From Aurantiacibacter poecillastricola (GTDB lineage: Bacteria; Pseudomonadota; Alphaproteobacteria; Sphingomonadales; Sphingomonadaceae): a DNA stretch of 64,000 nucleotides. Under the pieces are notes generated by a model that was not told the origin of the DNA, searched no databases, and saw only the letters and a list, made by a program, of their open reading frames with translations. The DNA is taken from positions 124,001 through 188,000 of the forward strand of contig NZ_JAVAMS010000001.1 in assembly GCF_030730945.1 (NCBI RefSeq), given 5' to 3'. Shown here one piece after another: positions 7,319 to 14,636 of this stretch (position 1 is its first letter; each line of letters begins with the position of its first letter). A program made the translations under genes and the position numbers.

Positions 7319-7714
7319 ATGACGAGAGAGGATTACGACCGCTACGCCGAGGCGTTCAACGCGCGCGACTACGACGCGGTGTTCGATTTCTATGCCGACA
7401 ATCCCGAGATGGCCTTCTTCGGCATCGAGATCCGCACCCGCGAGCAATTGCGCGACTTCTATACCTTCCTCCACTCCTACGTGCGCGAAAGCATCACGGT
7501 GGAGAAATTCGCATCCTCCGACGAGCTGGTGGCGGTGGAAGGGGTAATCCGGGTGGAGGCGTTCAAGGACCTGACGCGTGAGGAACTCGACGCGCGCGGG
7601 CTGGAGCAGTTCTTCCCCATCGTGGCGGGCGAGGTGCAGGAGATGCGCCAGTACATCCACTACCACATGCGCGGCGGAAAGATCGCCAGCGTGGGCTGCG
7701 CCATCGTGGGATGA
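7319..7714 (+). CDS. NTF2-fold protein
   Basis: A 131-residue NTF2-like protein (AEAFNARDYDAVFDFYADNPEMAFFG at the N-terminus, IRTREQLRDFYTFLHSY helix, YIHYHMRGGKIASVGCAIVG final strand). It lacks any cofactor motif. The start at 7319 follows GGGAAGGAGAG, and the upstream in-frame codons read through the putative operator. It may act on the same pathway as the divergently transcribed SnoaL-like protein. The function is unknown. Confidence 0.75.
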   Translation: MTREDYDRYAEAFNARDYDAVFDFYADNPEMAFFGIEIRTREQLRDFYTFLHSYVRESITVEKFASSDELVAVEGVIRVEAFKDLTREELDARGLEQFFPIVAGEVQEMRQYIHYHMRGGKIASVGCAIVG

Positions 7715-7871
7715 GTGGCGTGGGCTGAGTGGCGTTCGCGAGAAAGCGCTTTCCTACAGCCGGGTGCGAGGCGACTGTCGCGGCGAACCTTTGTAGCTGG
7801 ATCAGGCGCGCTCGTTCGCGGAGATGATACAAACCGCCCCCTGGATGTATTTCATCAACTAAACCCTGCCA

Positions 7872-7889
7872 TATTCGCCCTTGCGAATA
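7872..7889. promoter_or_regulatory. Inverted repeat TATTCGC-N4-GCGAATA
   Basis: A perfect 7-4-7 inverted repeat directly upstream of the TTC-N8-GAA site that precedes the MetE-core gene. The heptamer GCGAATA/TATTCGC also occurs near the two other copies of that site (9052-9058 and 12762-12768). It could be a second half of the control region. The binding protein is unknown. Confidence 0.4.
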
Positions 7890-7890
7890 G

Positions 7891-7904
7891 TTCATGTCCA
7901 TGAA
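7891..7904 (+). promoter_or_regulatory. Putative IclR operator, copy 1
   Basis: TTCATGTCCATGAA is a perfect palindrome (TTCATG-TC-CATGAA) followed by AT. It is copy 1 of a motif repeated before the IclR gene and in the O-demethylase/metF divergent promoter. It lies just before the first possible ATG of the MetE-core gene, which favours the start at 7917 or a very short leader. Confidence 0.5.
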
Positions 7905-7916
7905 ATGAGACTGCCC

Positions 7917-9044
7917 ATGATCAAGACCAGCCATGTCGGCAGCCTCCCTCGCGGTGAGCAACTCGTCCCCCTCCTCCTCGCCCGCGACAAGGGGGAGCCC
8001 TACGATGCCGAGGAATTCGACCGCGTCGTGCAGGAAGCCGTGACGCAGGCGGTTCGCCAGCAGGTCGAGGCGGGCGTCTCCGTGGTCAGCGATGGCGAAC
8101 TCGGCAAGGTGGGCTACTCCACCTACATCATCGAGCGGCTTTCGGGCTTTGGCGGACACACGCCGAGGAAGCCCGCGAAGGATCTCGCCGAAGTGCCGGA
8201 GCTGGCAAAGAAGCTGTCGCACATCATGGGCAGTCAGGAATTCACCCGCGCCAGCGCGGTGGACAAGGTGGAGCTGGTGAACCTGCAGCCCCTGCACGAC
8301 GACATCCGCCGCTTCAGGAAGGCGATGGAAGCCGAAGGGAGGGGCGTAGAGGGCTTTCTCAACTCGGCCTCCCCCGGCCTCATCACCGCTTTCCAGCCGA
8401 ACCAGTACTATCCCAGCCACGAGGCCTATCTTGCGGATCTCGCCGCCGCGATGCGTCCCGAATACGAGGCCATCGTGGAAGCCGGTTTCAAGGTCCAGCT
8501 CGACTGCCCCGACCTCGCGATGAGCCGTCACACCGGCTACCAGGACATGAGCGATGATGAATTCCTCGCCGCCATCCGCGCCAATGTCGATGCGCTGAAC
8601 GAGGCGACGCAGGACATCGCGCCAGAGCAGATGCGCATGCACGTATGCTGGGGCAATTACGAGGGGCCGCATACGCACGACATCCCGCTCGAGACCATTC
8701 TCGACATAGTGCTCTCCGCCCGCCCCGCCACGATCCTGTTCGAAGCCGCCAATCCGCGCCACGAGCACGAATGGGCGGTGTGGGCGAAGGCAGATCTGCC
8801 GTCCGAAAAGGTGCTGGCGCCCGGACTGGTGGACACCTGCTCGAACTATGTGGAAACCCCCGAACTCATTGCCCAGCGGATCGAGCGGTTCGCGGCGATC
8901 GTAGGCAAGGACCGGGTGATCGCCAGCACCGATTGCGGCTTCGGCACGTTTGCAGGCTACGGCAAGATCGATCCGAAGGTCGCTTGGGCAAAGCTGCGGG
9001 CACTTCGCGAGGGGGCCGATATCGCGGATCGACGCCTCGATTGA
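7917..9044 (+). CDS. MetE-core (cobalamin-independent methionine synthase-like) methyltransferase
   Basis: A 375-residue protein corresponding to only the C-terminal catalytic barrel of MetE. Conserved zinc ligands can be placed: H242 and C244 (MHVCWGN), E276 (FEAANP), C340 (STDCGFG). The N-terminal KTSHVGSLPRG is the family signature. Such short proteins may transfer methyl groups from 5-methyl-THF or other donors to thiols. It lacks the MetE N-terminal domain that binds folate polyglutamate. Beside a LigM-type O-demethylase and metF, it could drain methyl groups to homocysteine (inference). Alternative starts are ATG 7905 and TTG 7881. No clear ribosome-binding site is seen. Confidence 0.85.
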   Translation: MIKTSHVGSLPRGEQLVPLLLARDKGEPYDAEEFDRVVQEAVTQAVRQQVEAGVSVVSDGELGKVGYSTYIIERLSGFGGHTPRKPAKDLAEVPELAKKLSHIMGSQEFTRASAVDKVELVNLQPLHDDIRRFRKAMEAEGRGVEGFLNSASPGLITAFQPNQYYPSHEAYLADLAAAMRPEYEAIVEAGFKVQLDCPDLAMSRHTGYQDMSDDEFLAAIRANVDALNEATQDIAPEQMRMHVCWGNYEGPHTHDIPLETILDIVLSARPATILFEAANPRHEHEWAVWAKADLPSEKVLAPGLVDTCSNYVETPELIAQRIERFAAIVGKDRVIASTDCGFGTFAGYGKIDPKVAWAKLRALREGADIADRRLD

Positions 9045-9084
9045 TGCGGTCGCGAATAGCGCTGTTTTTCACTCTTGCGTAGTT

Positions 9085-9098
9085 TTCGTATATATGAA
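9085..9098 (+). promoter_or_regulatory. Putative IclR operator, copy 2 (autoregulatory position)
   Basis: TTCGTATATATGAA, followed by AT, lies 11 bp before the IclR start codon. It matches the reverse-strand site at 12781-12794 in 13 of 14 positions and the site at 7891-7904 in the outer TTC and ATGAAAT. The position suits autoregulation. Confidence 0.55.
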
Positions 9099-9109
9099 AT
9101 ACCTTGGTC

Positions 9110-9898
9110 ATGGCCGATGCTGAGACCAAGACTCCTGCTGCAAGGCAGGCCGCTGCCGCCCCGGCGCAGAACAGCCAAGTGAAATCGGCAACCCGCACGC
9201 TCGACATCATCGAATACGTCGTCGCACACAACCGCCCGCTGGTGGCGCAGGAGATCGCGACGGCGCTGGGCATACCGGTTTCCAGCCTGTCCTACCTGCT
9301 GGCAACGCTGGTGGAGCGTGATTATCTCGAGCGGCAGGGGCGCCGCTATTCCGCCGGCCCGGGCCTTGCCCGCCTGCAGACCTCCGGACACACCTACACC
9401 CTCGCCGACCGCGCCGCGCCGCTGGTGCGCACCTTGCGGATGCAGCTGGACGAGACCACCAGCTTCTTCATCCGCGAGGGGTGGGAAATCGAGGCGATCG
9501 TCACCGAGAGTAGCGAACAGGCATTGCGTTATTCGGTCCCGACCGGCCAGCGCCTGCCCATGCACGCGCTGGCGGCAGGCAAGGTGCTGCTGGCGGCGCT
9601 GTCCGACGAGGATCTCGACCGCTATTTCGCCGAGACGGAGCGCAACAGTTTCACGCCCTTCACCGTGACCGACGAGGCAGCCCTGCGCGAGCAGATCGCC
9701 GTGTCGCGGGAAAGCGGCTTTGCTACCACCAGCGAGGAATTCTCTCGCGGGATCGAGGGCATTGCGCGGGTTGTGCTGATCGATGGCAATCCGGTCGGCT
9801 CGATATCTGTCGCCATGCCCAAGGTTCGGGTGGACGACAGGACCGAGGCCCATGTGCGCGAAATGCTGCGCAAGACCGCTGCCCTGCTGGAAAGCTGA
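9110..9898 (+). CDS. IclR-family transcriptional regulator
   Basis: A 262-residue IclR protein. Residues about 25-90 form the winged helix (ATRTLDIIEYVV, VAQEIATALGIPVSSLSYLLATLVERDYL). The rest is the IclR ligand domain, with the GQRLPMHALAAGKVLLAAL signature and GFATTSEEFSRGIEGIARVV. IclR proteins in sphingomonads and other proteobacteria commonly control aromatic catabolism in response to pathway acids. Its own promoter and two neighbouring promoters share a TTC-N8-GAA sequence, so it probably controls the MetE-core gene, the O-demethylase operon and possibly metF. The N-terminal 25 residues are a low-complexity Ala-rich extension. Confidence 0.9.
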   Translation: MADAETKTPAARQAAAAPAQNSQVKSATRTLDIIEYVVAHNRPLVAQEIATALGIPVSSLSYLLATLVERDYLERQGRRYSAGPGLARLQTSGHTYTLADRAAPLVRTLRMQLDETTSFFIREGWEIEAIVTESSEQALRYSVPTGQRLPMHALAAGKVLLAALSDEDLDRYFAETERNSFTPFTVTDEAALREQIAVSRESGFATTSEEFSRGIEGIARVVLIDGNPVGSISVAMPKVRVDDRTEAHVREMLRKTAALLES

Positions 9899-9901
9899 AG
9901 C

Positions 9902-10477
9902 CTAAAGCCCGTCGAGGAAGTCGGCCTCGATGCGCGGGCTTTCTTCGTCGTCCTCGTTCTCGTCCGAAGCTGGCTCTGGTGGAAGAGCTTCAGGGTCGTA
10001 ATCCGCTTCGGTAACGGCATTGTCGCGGTCGTAGATGCGCGCCGGTTCGAACGGACCGAGCGGCGTGCCCGGTACCACGCGAACCAGCGGGTAGGGATCG
10101 CCGGGAATACCCTGATAAAGCAGCTCGGCGCGGTTCTCATCCAGCAGGGCGAAGCGCAGCACGTCGTTCTGCGCGCGGCCCTCCGGCCCGGCGAAGGTCA
10201 GGCGGACCACTTCCCCGGCCTGCTGTGTTTCGATGGGCGTTACGGTCTCGCTCCCGCTCATGCGCCGGAATACCGCGCCATTGCTGTCGATATTCTCGGG
10301 GCGCGTCCAGCTTCCGCTCCAGTCGCCATCCTCTTCGCGGTCGAGCGCGAAGACGAAGATCGTCGCATCGTCGATCTGCAAGGCCCAGTGGCCTTCCAGA
10401 TCCTGCGCGAACACCTGGGCGGGCAGCAGCAGGGCGGCAATCGCCATGAGAAACCTTGTGAACATGTTCGCCATCAT
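9902..10477 (-). CDS. Exported protein of unknown function
   Basis: A 191-residue protein with a Sec signal peptide (RFLMAIAALLLPAQVFAQ, cleavage probably after VFA) and a beta-rich body: GHWALQIDDATIFVFALDRE, SGSWTRPENIDSNGAVF. The C-terminal tail is acidic (ASDENEDDEESPRIEADF). No family is recognised. It ends 3 bp from the convergent IclR stop. The ATG at 10477 is one of several close starts (10474 and 10465 are alternatives). It lies downstream of the O-demethylase but is separated from it by a hairpin terminator, so cotranscription is doubtful. Confidence 0.65.
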   Translation of the reverse strand: MMANMFTRFLMAIAALLLPAQVFAQDLEGHWALQIDDATIFVFALDREEDGDWSGSWTRPENIDSNGAVFRRMSGSETVTPIETQQAGEVVRLTFAGPEGRAQNDVLRFALLDENRAELLYQGIPGDPYPLVRVVPGTPLGPFEPARIYDRDNAVTEADYDPEALPPEPASDENEDDEESPRIEADFLDGL

Positions 10478-10502
10478 GGCGCAAGATACCCCGCTTCGAC
10501 AA

Positions 10503-10535
10503 GCAAAAGGGGCGACCTGTCGCCAGGCCGCCCCC
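10503..10535 (-). terminator. Hairpin terminator after the O-demethylase gene
   Basis: Read on the minus strand, GGCGAC-AG-GTCGCC nested in a wider GGGGCG/CGCCCC pairing is followed by CCTTTTGCTT. It sits 25-60 bp beyond the O-demethylase stop, which fits an intrinsic terminator with a short T tract. Confidence 0.5.
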
Positions 10536-10559
10536 ACTTGTTCTCTATCGCTTTGCGCG

Positions 10560-11987
10560 TCAGGCGTTGGCGCCCACGCCCTTGGCGCGCCAGCTGTCGG
10601 CATAGCCGGTGCGGGCGACGTTGGAGTAGGGAACCGGCGAGATGACCGCCTTGATCTCGGTCTGCTCATGCGGCTCGACCGTGGGCTTGGAGGTGCCGCC
10701 GTTCGGCTCACCCCAGACCAGCGTGACTTCCTTGCCCATCTCGACCTCGTCCGGATCGATCATGGCAAGCGAGAGCATCTTGCCCTCGTTCGAGGAATAG
10801 CCGATCCAGGTCGACACGCCGATTTCCTTGCCCTCGGCATTTTTCACCGTGTCGAACGGGTGCATTGCATAGACGGCACTGGGGAATTCGAACCACTTCG
10901 CGCGGCCGCCCTCGGCGAACATCGAGGACATGGTGCGGGTCACTTCCTCGTCGTCCAGCGCCAGCGTAACCTTCTGCTTGTGCTTCTGGTCCTTCATCTT
11001 CTCCAGCGCTTCGCGACCGACGAAGTCATGGTCGAACTTCACGATGTGGCCATAGCCGATGTCCCACGGCGTGAGGTAATAGCCCTCGATGCTGTCGGGC
11101 ACGTAGCTGCCGCCGATCGAGCACATGCCGGCATAGGACTTGCCGGAGGCCCAGGCGCGGAAGTCCTTCATCATCTGCGAATCGCCGGTGTAGAAAGCGG
11201 GCAGCGGCGAAGGCAGCCAGCCCGATTCCAGAGTGTTCGAAGAGTAGGCGCGGCCGCCCACCAGCTCGAGGCCGAAATCCTCGCCGGCCTTCACCAGCGC
11301 CGAGTGGACAGCTTCGTAATCTTCCCACGGGCCGAACAGCTCGTAGCCCGGCTGGCCGGCCATGCCGTGGCGCAGCGCAATCACGTCCTTACCGTTGATG
11401 TCGATATGCGCCATGTTGAAGAACTTGAGGTCCGGCGGGGTCTCGCCCATCGCCTTTTCCAGCGTCTTCATGGCGTTGGGGCCCTGCAGCTGGAAGCGGT
11501 AGTTCTTGCGCTTGCCGTCAGAACGCATCGCGGTGCGCTCGTCACGTTCCACCGTCACGTCCCACTTGCTGCCGTCGGGCTTGGGATATTGGGCGTGGAA
11601 TTCGACCCACTCGATGGCCGGGGCACGGCCAACAAGGCTGAACTCTTCCTCGTCGAGGTAGAACAGGATCACGTCGCCGATCACATAGCCGTCGGGCGTG
11701 ACAGGCACGTATTGCTTGGCCTTGTTGACGGCGAAGTTCTTGAAGGAGTTGATCGCGGTGTACTCCAGCAGTGCCATCGCGTCGGGGCCGCGCACGTAGA
11801 GTTCCACCATGTGATAGCTCTGGTTGAAGAGCACACAGGTATCGGCCCAGCCCTTCTGTTCCTTGCGCCAGTTGGAGTATTCTGCGGGAACGCCGGGATA
11901 GACGTTCGGGCCGGTCTGCTGGTTGCGCAGGAAGTCCACTACGTTGCCTTGCGCGTCCAGCTTCTGTTGCAGGTTTTGATCACTCAT
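10560..11987 (-). CDS. ligM: Tetrahydrofolate-dependent aromatic O-demethylase, LigM/DesA type
   Basis: A 475-residue GcvT-fold enzyme matching the LigM/DesA family in length and motifs: CVLFNQSYHMVELYVRGPDA, NKAKQYVPVTPDGYVIGD, LRHGMAGQPGYELFGP, GGRAYSSNTLESGWLPSPLP, GYGHIVKFDHDFVGREAL, and LVWGEPNGGTSKPTVEPHE. These cytoplasmic enzymes move the methoxy methyl of vanillate, 3-O-methylgallate or syringate to THF, giving 5-methyl-THF. Which methoxy-aromatic is used cannot be read here. It has a GAGGACC site before the ATG and follows an alpha/beta hydrolase gene by 51 bp. metF, purU and folD, which recycle the methyl group, are divergent next door. The gene symbol is by family resemblance. Confidence 0.85.
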   Translation of the reverse strand: MSDQNLQQKLDAQGNVVDFLRNQQTGPNVYPGVPAEYSNWRKEQKGWADTCVLFNQSYHMVELYVRGPDAMALLEYTAINSFKNFAVNKAKQYVPVTPDGYVIGDVILFYLDEEEFSLVGRAPAIEWVEFHAQYPKPDGSKWDVTVERDERTAMRSDGKRKNYRFQLQGPNAMKTLEKAMGETPPDLKFFNMAHIDINGKDVIALRHGMAGQPGYELFGPWEDYEAVHSALVKAGEDFGLELVGGRAYSSNTLESGWLPSPLPAFYTGDSQMMKDFRAWASGKSYAGMCSIGGSYVPDSIEGYYLTPWDIGYGHIVKFDHDFVGREALEKMKDQKHKQKVTLALDDEEVTRTMSSMFAEGGRAKWFEFPSAVYAMHPFDTVKNAEGKEIGVSTWIGYSSNEGKMLSLAMIDPDEVEMGKEVTLVWGEPNGGTSKPTVEPHEQTEIKAVISPVPYSNVARTGYADSWRAKGVGANA

Positions 11988-12038
11988 TGTCAGGTCCTCT
12001 CCTCAGGAAGTGTTGATTCAGGAAATCTGCGGAAAATC

Positions 12039-12761
12039 TCAGTCCCCAGCGGGCATTTCGAGCCAGTCGGCGATCGCGGCATTGACCGCGTCTGGCGCTT
12101 CGAGCTGGATCATGTGTCCCGCGCCGGGCACCACGACGAGGCGTGAATTGGCGATCTTCGAAGCGATGGTCTCATGCTGGGAAGGCGGCGCCCACGCATC
12201 GTTCTCGCCCGTCATCACCAGTGTCGGGCAGGTGAGCCCGGCCAGCAGGTCCTCGAAGGGGGCGCGGCCGAGCAGCGCCTTGATCTGCGCGTCGAACGTG
12301 GCCTGACCTTGCGACAGGCACATGTCGCGCATGGCATTGTATGCGGCCGTCTCGCGATTGGCTTCGGCCACCATGGGCGGCAGCCAGCTATCGACCAGCG
12401 CCTCGAACCCCTCGTCATAGCCGACCTTCTGCAAGGCCGCGCGCTTGGCCGGCTCGCCCTCGCCAACAGGGTGGATGCCCGTGGAAACGAGCGCAAGGCG
12501 CCGCACGCGCTGCGGGGCGAGGCGCACCACTTCCATGGCGATACGCCCGCCCATGGAGTGGCCAAAGACGTCGAGCTTGTCCGCACCGCGCTCATCCGCG
12601 GCAGCGAGTGCGATTCGCGCCATTTCGGCAAGCGAATCCGCCATGCCGTATCCATCGATAACGAGCGCATCCGGAAACGCCTCGGCCTGGGGCGCAAAGA
12701 TGCGCGAATCACAGATAAGGCCGGGCAAAAACATCAGCATTTGGACAGGCTTCGCTCTCAT
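12039..12761 (-). CDS. Alpha/beta hydrolase
   Basis: A 240-residue alpha/beta hydrolase with nucleophile Ser in GHSMGG, acid in GENDAWAPP, and His in GAGHMIQLE. The lid region is NRETAAYNAMRDMCLSQG. It is probably an esterase or a C-C bond hydrolase for an aromatic intermediate. The frame continues to an ATG at 12785, but that codon lies inside the putative IclR operator, so 12761 is preferred (12737 is possible). It is the first gene of the O-demethylase operon and may release a methoxy-aromatic acid from an ester. Confidence 0.85.
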   Translation of the reverse strand: MRAKPVQMLMFLPGLICDSRIFAPQAEAFPDALVIDGYGMADSLAEMARIALAAADERGADKLDVFGHSMGGRIAMEVVRLAPQRVRRLALVSTGIHPVGEGEPAKRAALQKVGYDEGFEALVDSWLPPMVAEANRETAAYNAMRDMCLSQGQATFDAQIKALLGRAPFEDLLAGLTCPTLVMTGENDAWAPPSQHETIASKIANSRLVVVPGAGHMIQLEAPDAVNAAIADWLEMPAGD

Positions 12762-12780
12762 TATTCGCGTTCTTGAAAAT

Positions 12781-12794
12781 TTCATCTATACGAA
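12781..12794 (-). promoter_or_regulatory. Putative IclR operator, copy 3, in the hydrolase/metF divergent promoter
   Basis: On the minus strand this reads TTCGTATAGATGAA followed by AT, one base different from the copy before the IclR gene. It is 20 bp from the hydrolase start and about 99 bp from the metF start, so it could control both directions. Confidence 0.55.
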
Positions 12795-12892
12795 TTTACC
12801 GTCATGCGCTAGGGCCTTTTCTCGAAAGACTACGCCAAACCGGCGCGACCGCTATAAGGGTGCCGAGACGGGCCGAGAGAGGAGAGCAGCAC

Positions 12893-13765
12893 ATGTCCTA
12901 CGAAGCGATTCACCCCAATTGGGAAAAGCCGGCAGAGAACATGGTCGACGGCTATTCGCTGGAGATGACCGCGAAGGAGACCGAAGGCCTGAGGGAAGCC
13001 GCGCCGCTGATCCGCAAGGACACTCAGATCGCCGTGACATTCCTTCCCGGCGAGGAGCTGGAGCAGCGCGTCGAGGCCGCCGTGCTGGTGCGCGAGCTTG
13101 GCTTCGAGCCCATCGTCCACCTCTCTGCCCGCCGTATCGAATCCGAAGAACAACTCGACTGGTATCTTGGCGAAATCACCAAGAAGGCCGGAGCCAAGCG
13201 CGTCTTCATTATCGCCGGTGATCCGCCCGAGCCCGAAGGTCCGTTCGAGGATAGCCTGCAGGTGATCGAGACCGGCCTGCTCGAAAAGCACGGCATCGAG
13301 ATCGTCGGCGTCGGCGGGCACCCGGAAGGCCACCCCAACGTCTCGAAGGACGACTTGTGGGTGTGGATGCAGAAGAAGATCGACGCGGTGCGCGCTCACG
13401 GCATGACGCCGCTGGTCGTCACGCAGTTTGCCTTCGATGACGACGCCATCGTCGAATGGATCGCCGAAATGCGCGAACGCGGGATCGACGTCCCCGTGCG
13501 CCTGGGCGTACCCGGGCCTGCCGGGATCAAGCGCCTGCTGGGCTTTGCCAAGCGGTGCGGTGTGGGCGCTTCCGCCTCCGTCATGAAGAAGTACGGCGTT
13601 TCGCTCACCAACCTCGTCGGCAAGGCGGGGCCGGACAAGCTGGTCGGCAATCTCGAGAAGAAGCTGACCGAGCGCCACGGCCGCGTTCGCCTGCATTTCT
13701 ATCCCTTCGGCGCGCTCACCGCGTCAGCCGAGTGGATCAACGACTACCACGCGCGTCACTCGTAA
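12893..13765 (+). CDS. metF: Methylenetetrahydrofolate reductase
   Basis: A 290-residue TIM-barrel flavoprotein of the MetF family: VTFLPGEELEQRVEAAVLVRELGF, VFIIAGDPPEPEG, GVGGHPEGHPNV, VTQFAFDDDAI, and RLGVPGPAGIKRLLGFAKRCGVG. It interconverts 5-methyl-THF and 5,10-methylene-THF. Here the oxidative direction, disposing of methyl groups from O-demethylation, is likely. The start is fixed by GAGAGGAGAG upstream. It overlaps purU by one base (TAATG at 13763-13767) and begins an apparent metF-purU-folD operon. Confidence 0.9.
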   Translation: MSYEAIHPNWEKPAENMVDGYSLEMTAKETEGLREAAPLIRKDTQIAVTFLPGEELEQRVEAAVLVRELGFEPIVHLSARRIESEEQLDWYLGEITKKAGAKRVFIIAGDPPEPEGPFEDSLQVIETGLLEKHGIEIVGVGGHPEGHPNVSKDDLWVWMQKKIDAVRAHGMTPLVVTQFAFDDDAIVEWIAEMRERGIDVPVRLGVPGPAGIKRLLGFAKRCGVGASASVMKKYGVSLTNLVGKAGPDKLVGNLEKKLTERHGRVRLHFYPFGALTASAEWINDYHARHS

Positions 13766-14613
13766 TGTCTACCGCAACACTCCGCCTCTCCTGCCCGATC
13801 CGCACCGGCATCTCGGCCCGCGTGACCGGGTTCACGGCCGACCGCGACTGCATCATCGAGGAAGCGCAGCAATTCTCGGACCGGCGTACGGGTCGTTTCT
13901 TCATGCGCCTCGTCTTCGATCCGCAGGACAACGACATTGCCGACCTGCGTACGGCCTTTTCCTCCATCGCCGAGAATTTCGAAATGGAGTGGGACCTGCG
14001 CGAACCCGGTTGGGTGCCGAAGGTGATCCTGATGGTGTCGTCCTTCGACCATTGTCTCGGCGACCTGCTCTACCGCATGCGCATCGGCGAGATCGCGATG
14101 GACGTGCCCGCGATCATCTCCAACCACCCTCGCGAAAAGCTCACGACCTCGCTGATCGGCGACATTCCCTATCACCACCTGCCGATCACCAAGGACACCA
14201 AGCCTCAGCAGGAAGCCGAGATACGGCGCATCGTCGAAGAGACGGGCGCGGACCTCGTGGTGCTGGCGCGCTACATGCAGATTTTTTCGGACGAGATGGC
14301 GAAGCATCTTTCCGGTCGCTGCATCAATATCCACCACTCCTTCCTGCCGGGCTTCAAGGGCGCCAAGCCCTATCACCAGGCCTACAAGCGCGGCGTGAAG
14401 ATGATCGGGGCGACCAGCCACTACGTCACCGACGACCTCGATGAAGGGCCGATCATCGCGCAGGACGTGGAGAATGTAAGCCACGCCGAAAGCCCGGACG
14501 ACCTCGTCGCCAAGGGCCGCGATGTGGAGCGCCGCGTGCTGGCCAAGGCCGTACGCGCGCATCTGGAAGACCGGGTCTTCCTGAACGGCGACCGCACGGT
14601 CGTCTTCGAATAA
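13765..14613 (+). CDS. purU: Formyltetrahydrofolate deformylase
   Basis: A 282-residue enzyme with an N-terminal ACT-like domain (LSCPIRTGISARVTGFTADRDCII) and a C-terminal formyltransferase-fold domain carrying NIHHSFLPGFKGAKPY (Asn/His) and the Asp in VTDDLDEGPII. It hydrolyses 10-formyl-THF to formate and THF, which regenerates THF for O-demethylation. The ACT domain separates it from PurN. It is translationally coupled to metF and followed by folD after 23 bp. Confidence 0.92.
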   Translation: MSTATLRLSCPIRTGISARVTGFTADRDCIIEEAQQFSDRRTGRFFMRLVFDPQDNDIADLRTAFSSIAENFEMEWDLREPGWVPKVILMVSSFDHCLGDLLYRMRIGEIAMDVPAIISNHPREKLTTSLIGDIPYHHLPITKDTKPQQEAEIRRIVEETGADLVVLARYMQIFSDEMAKHLSGRCINIHHSFLPGFKGAKPYHQAYKRGVKMIGATSHYVTDDLDEGPIIAQDVENVSHAESPDDLVAKGRDVERRVLAKAVRAHLEDRVFLNGDRTVVFE

Positions 14614-14636
14614 CGCTGACGGGAGCTTAGCCGAGA

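Noticed and set aside
10233..12146. 637-codon open frame on the plus strand across the LigM-type gene
   Set aside because: It is a shadow of the minus-strand O-demethylase, with low-complexity composition and no recognisable domain.
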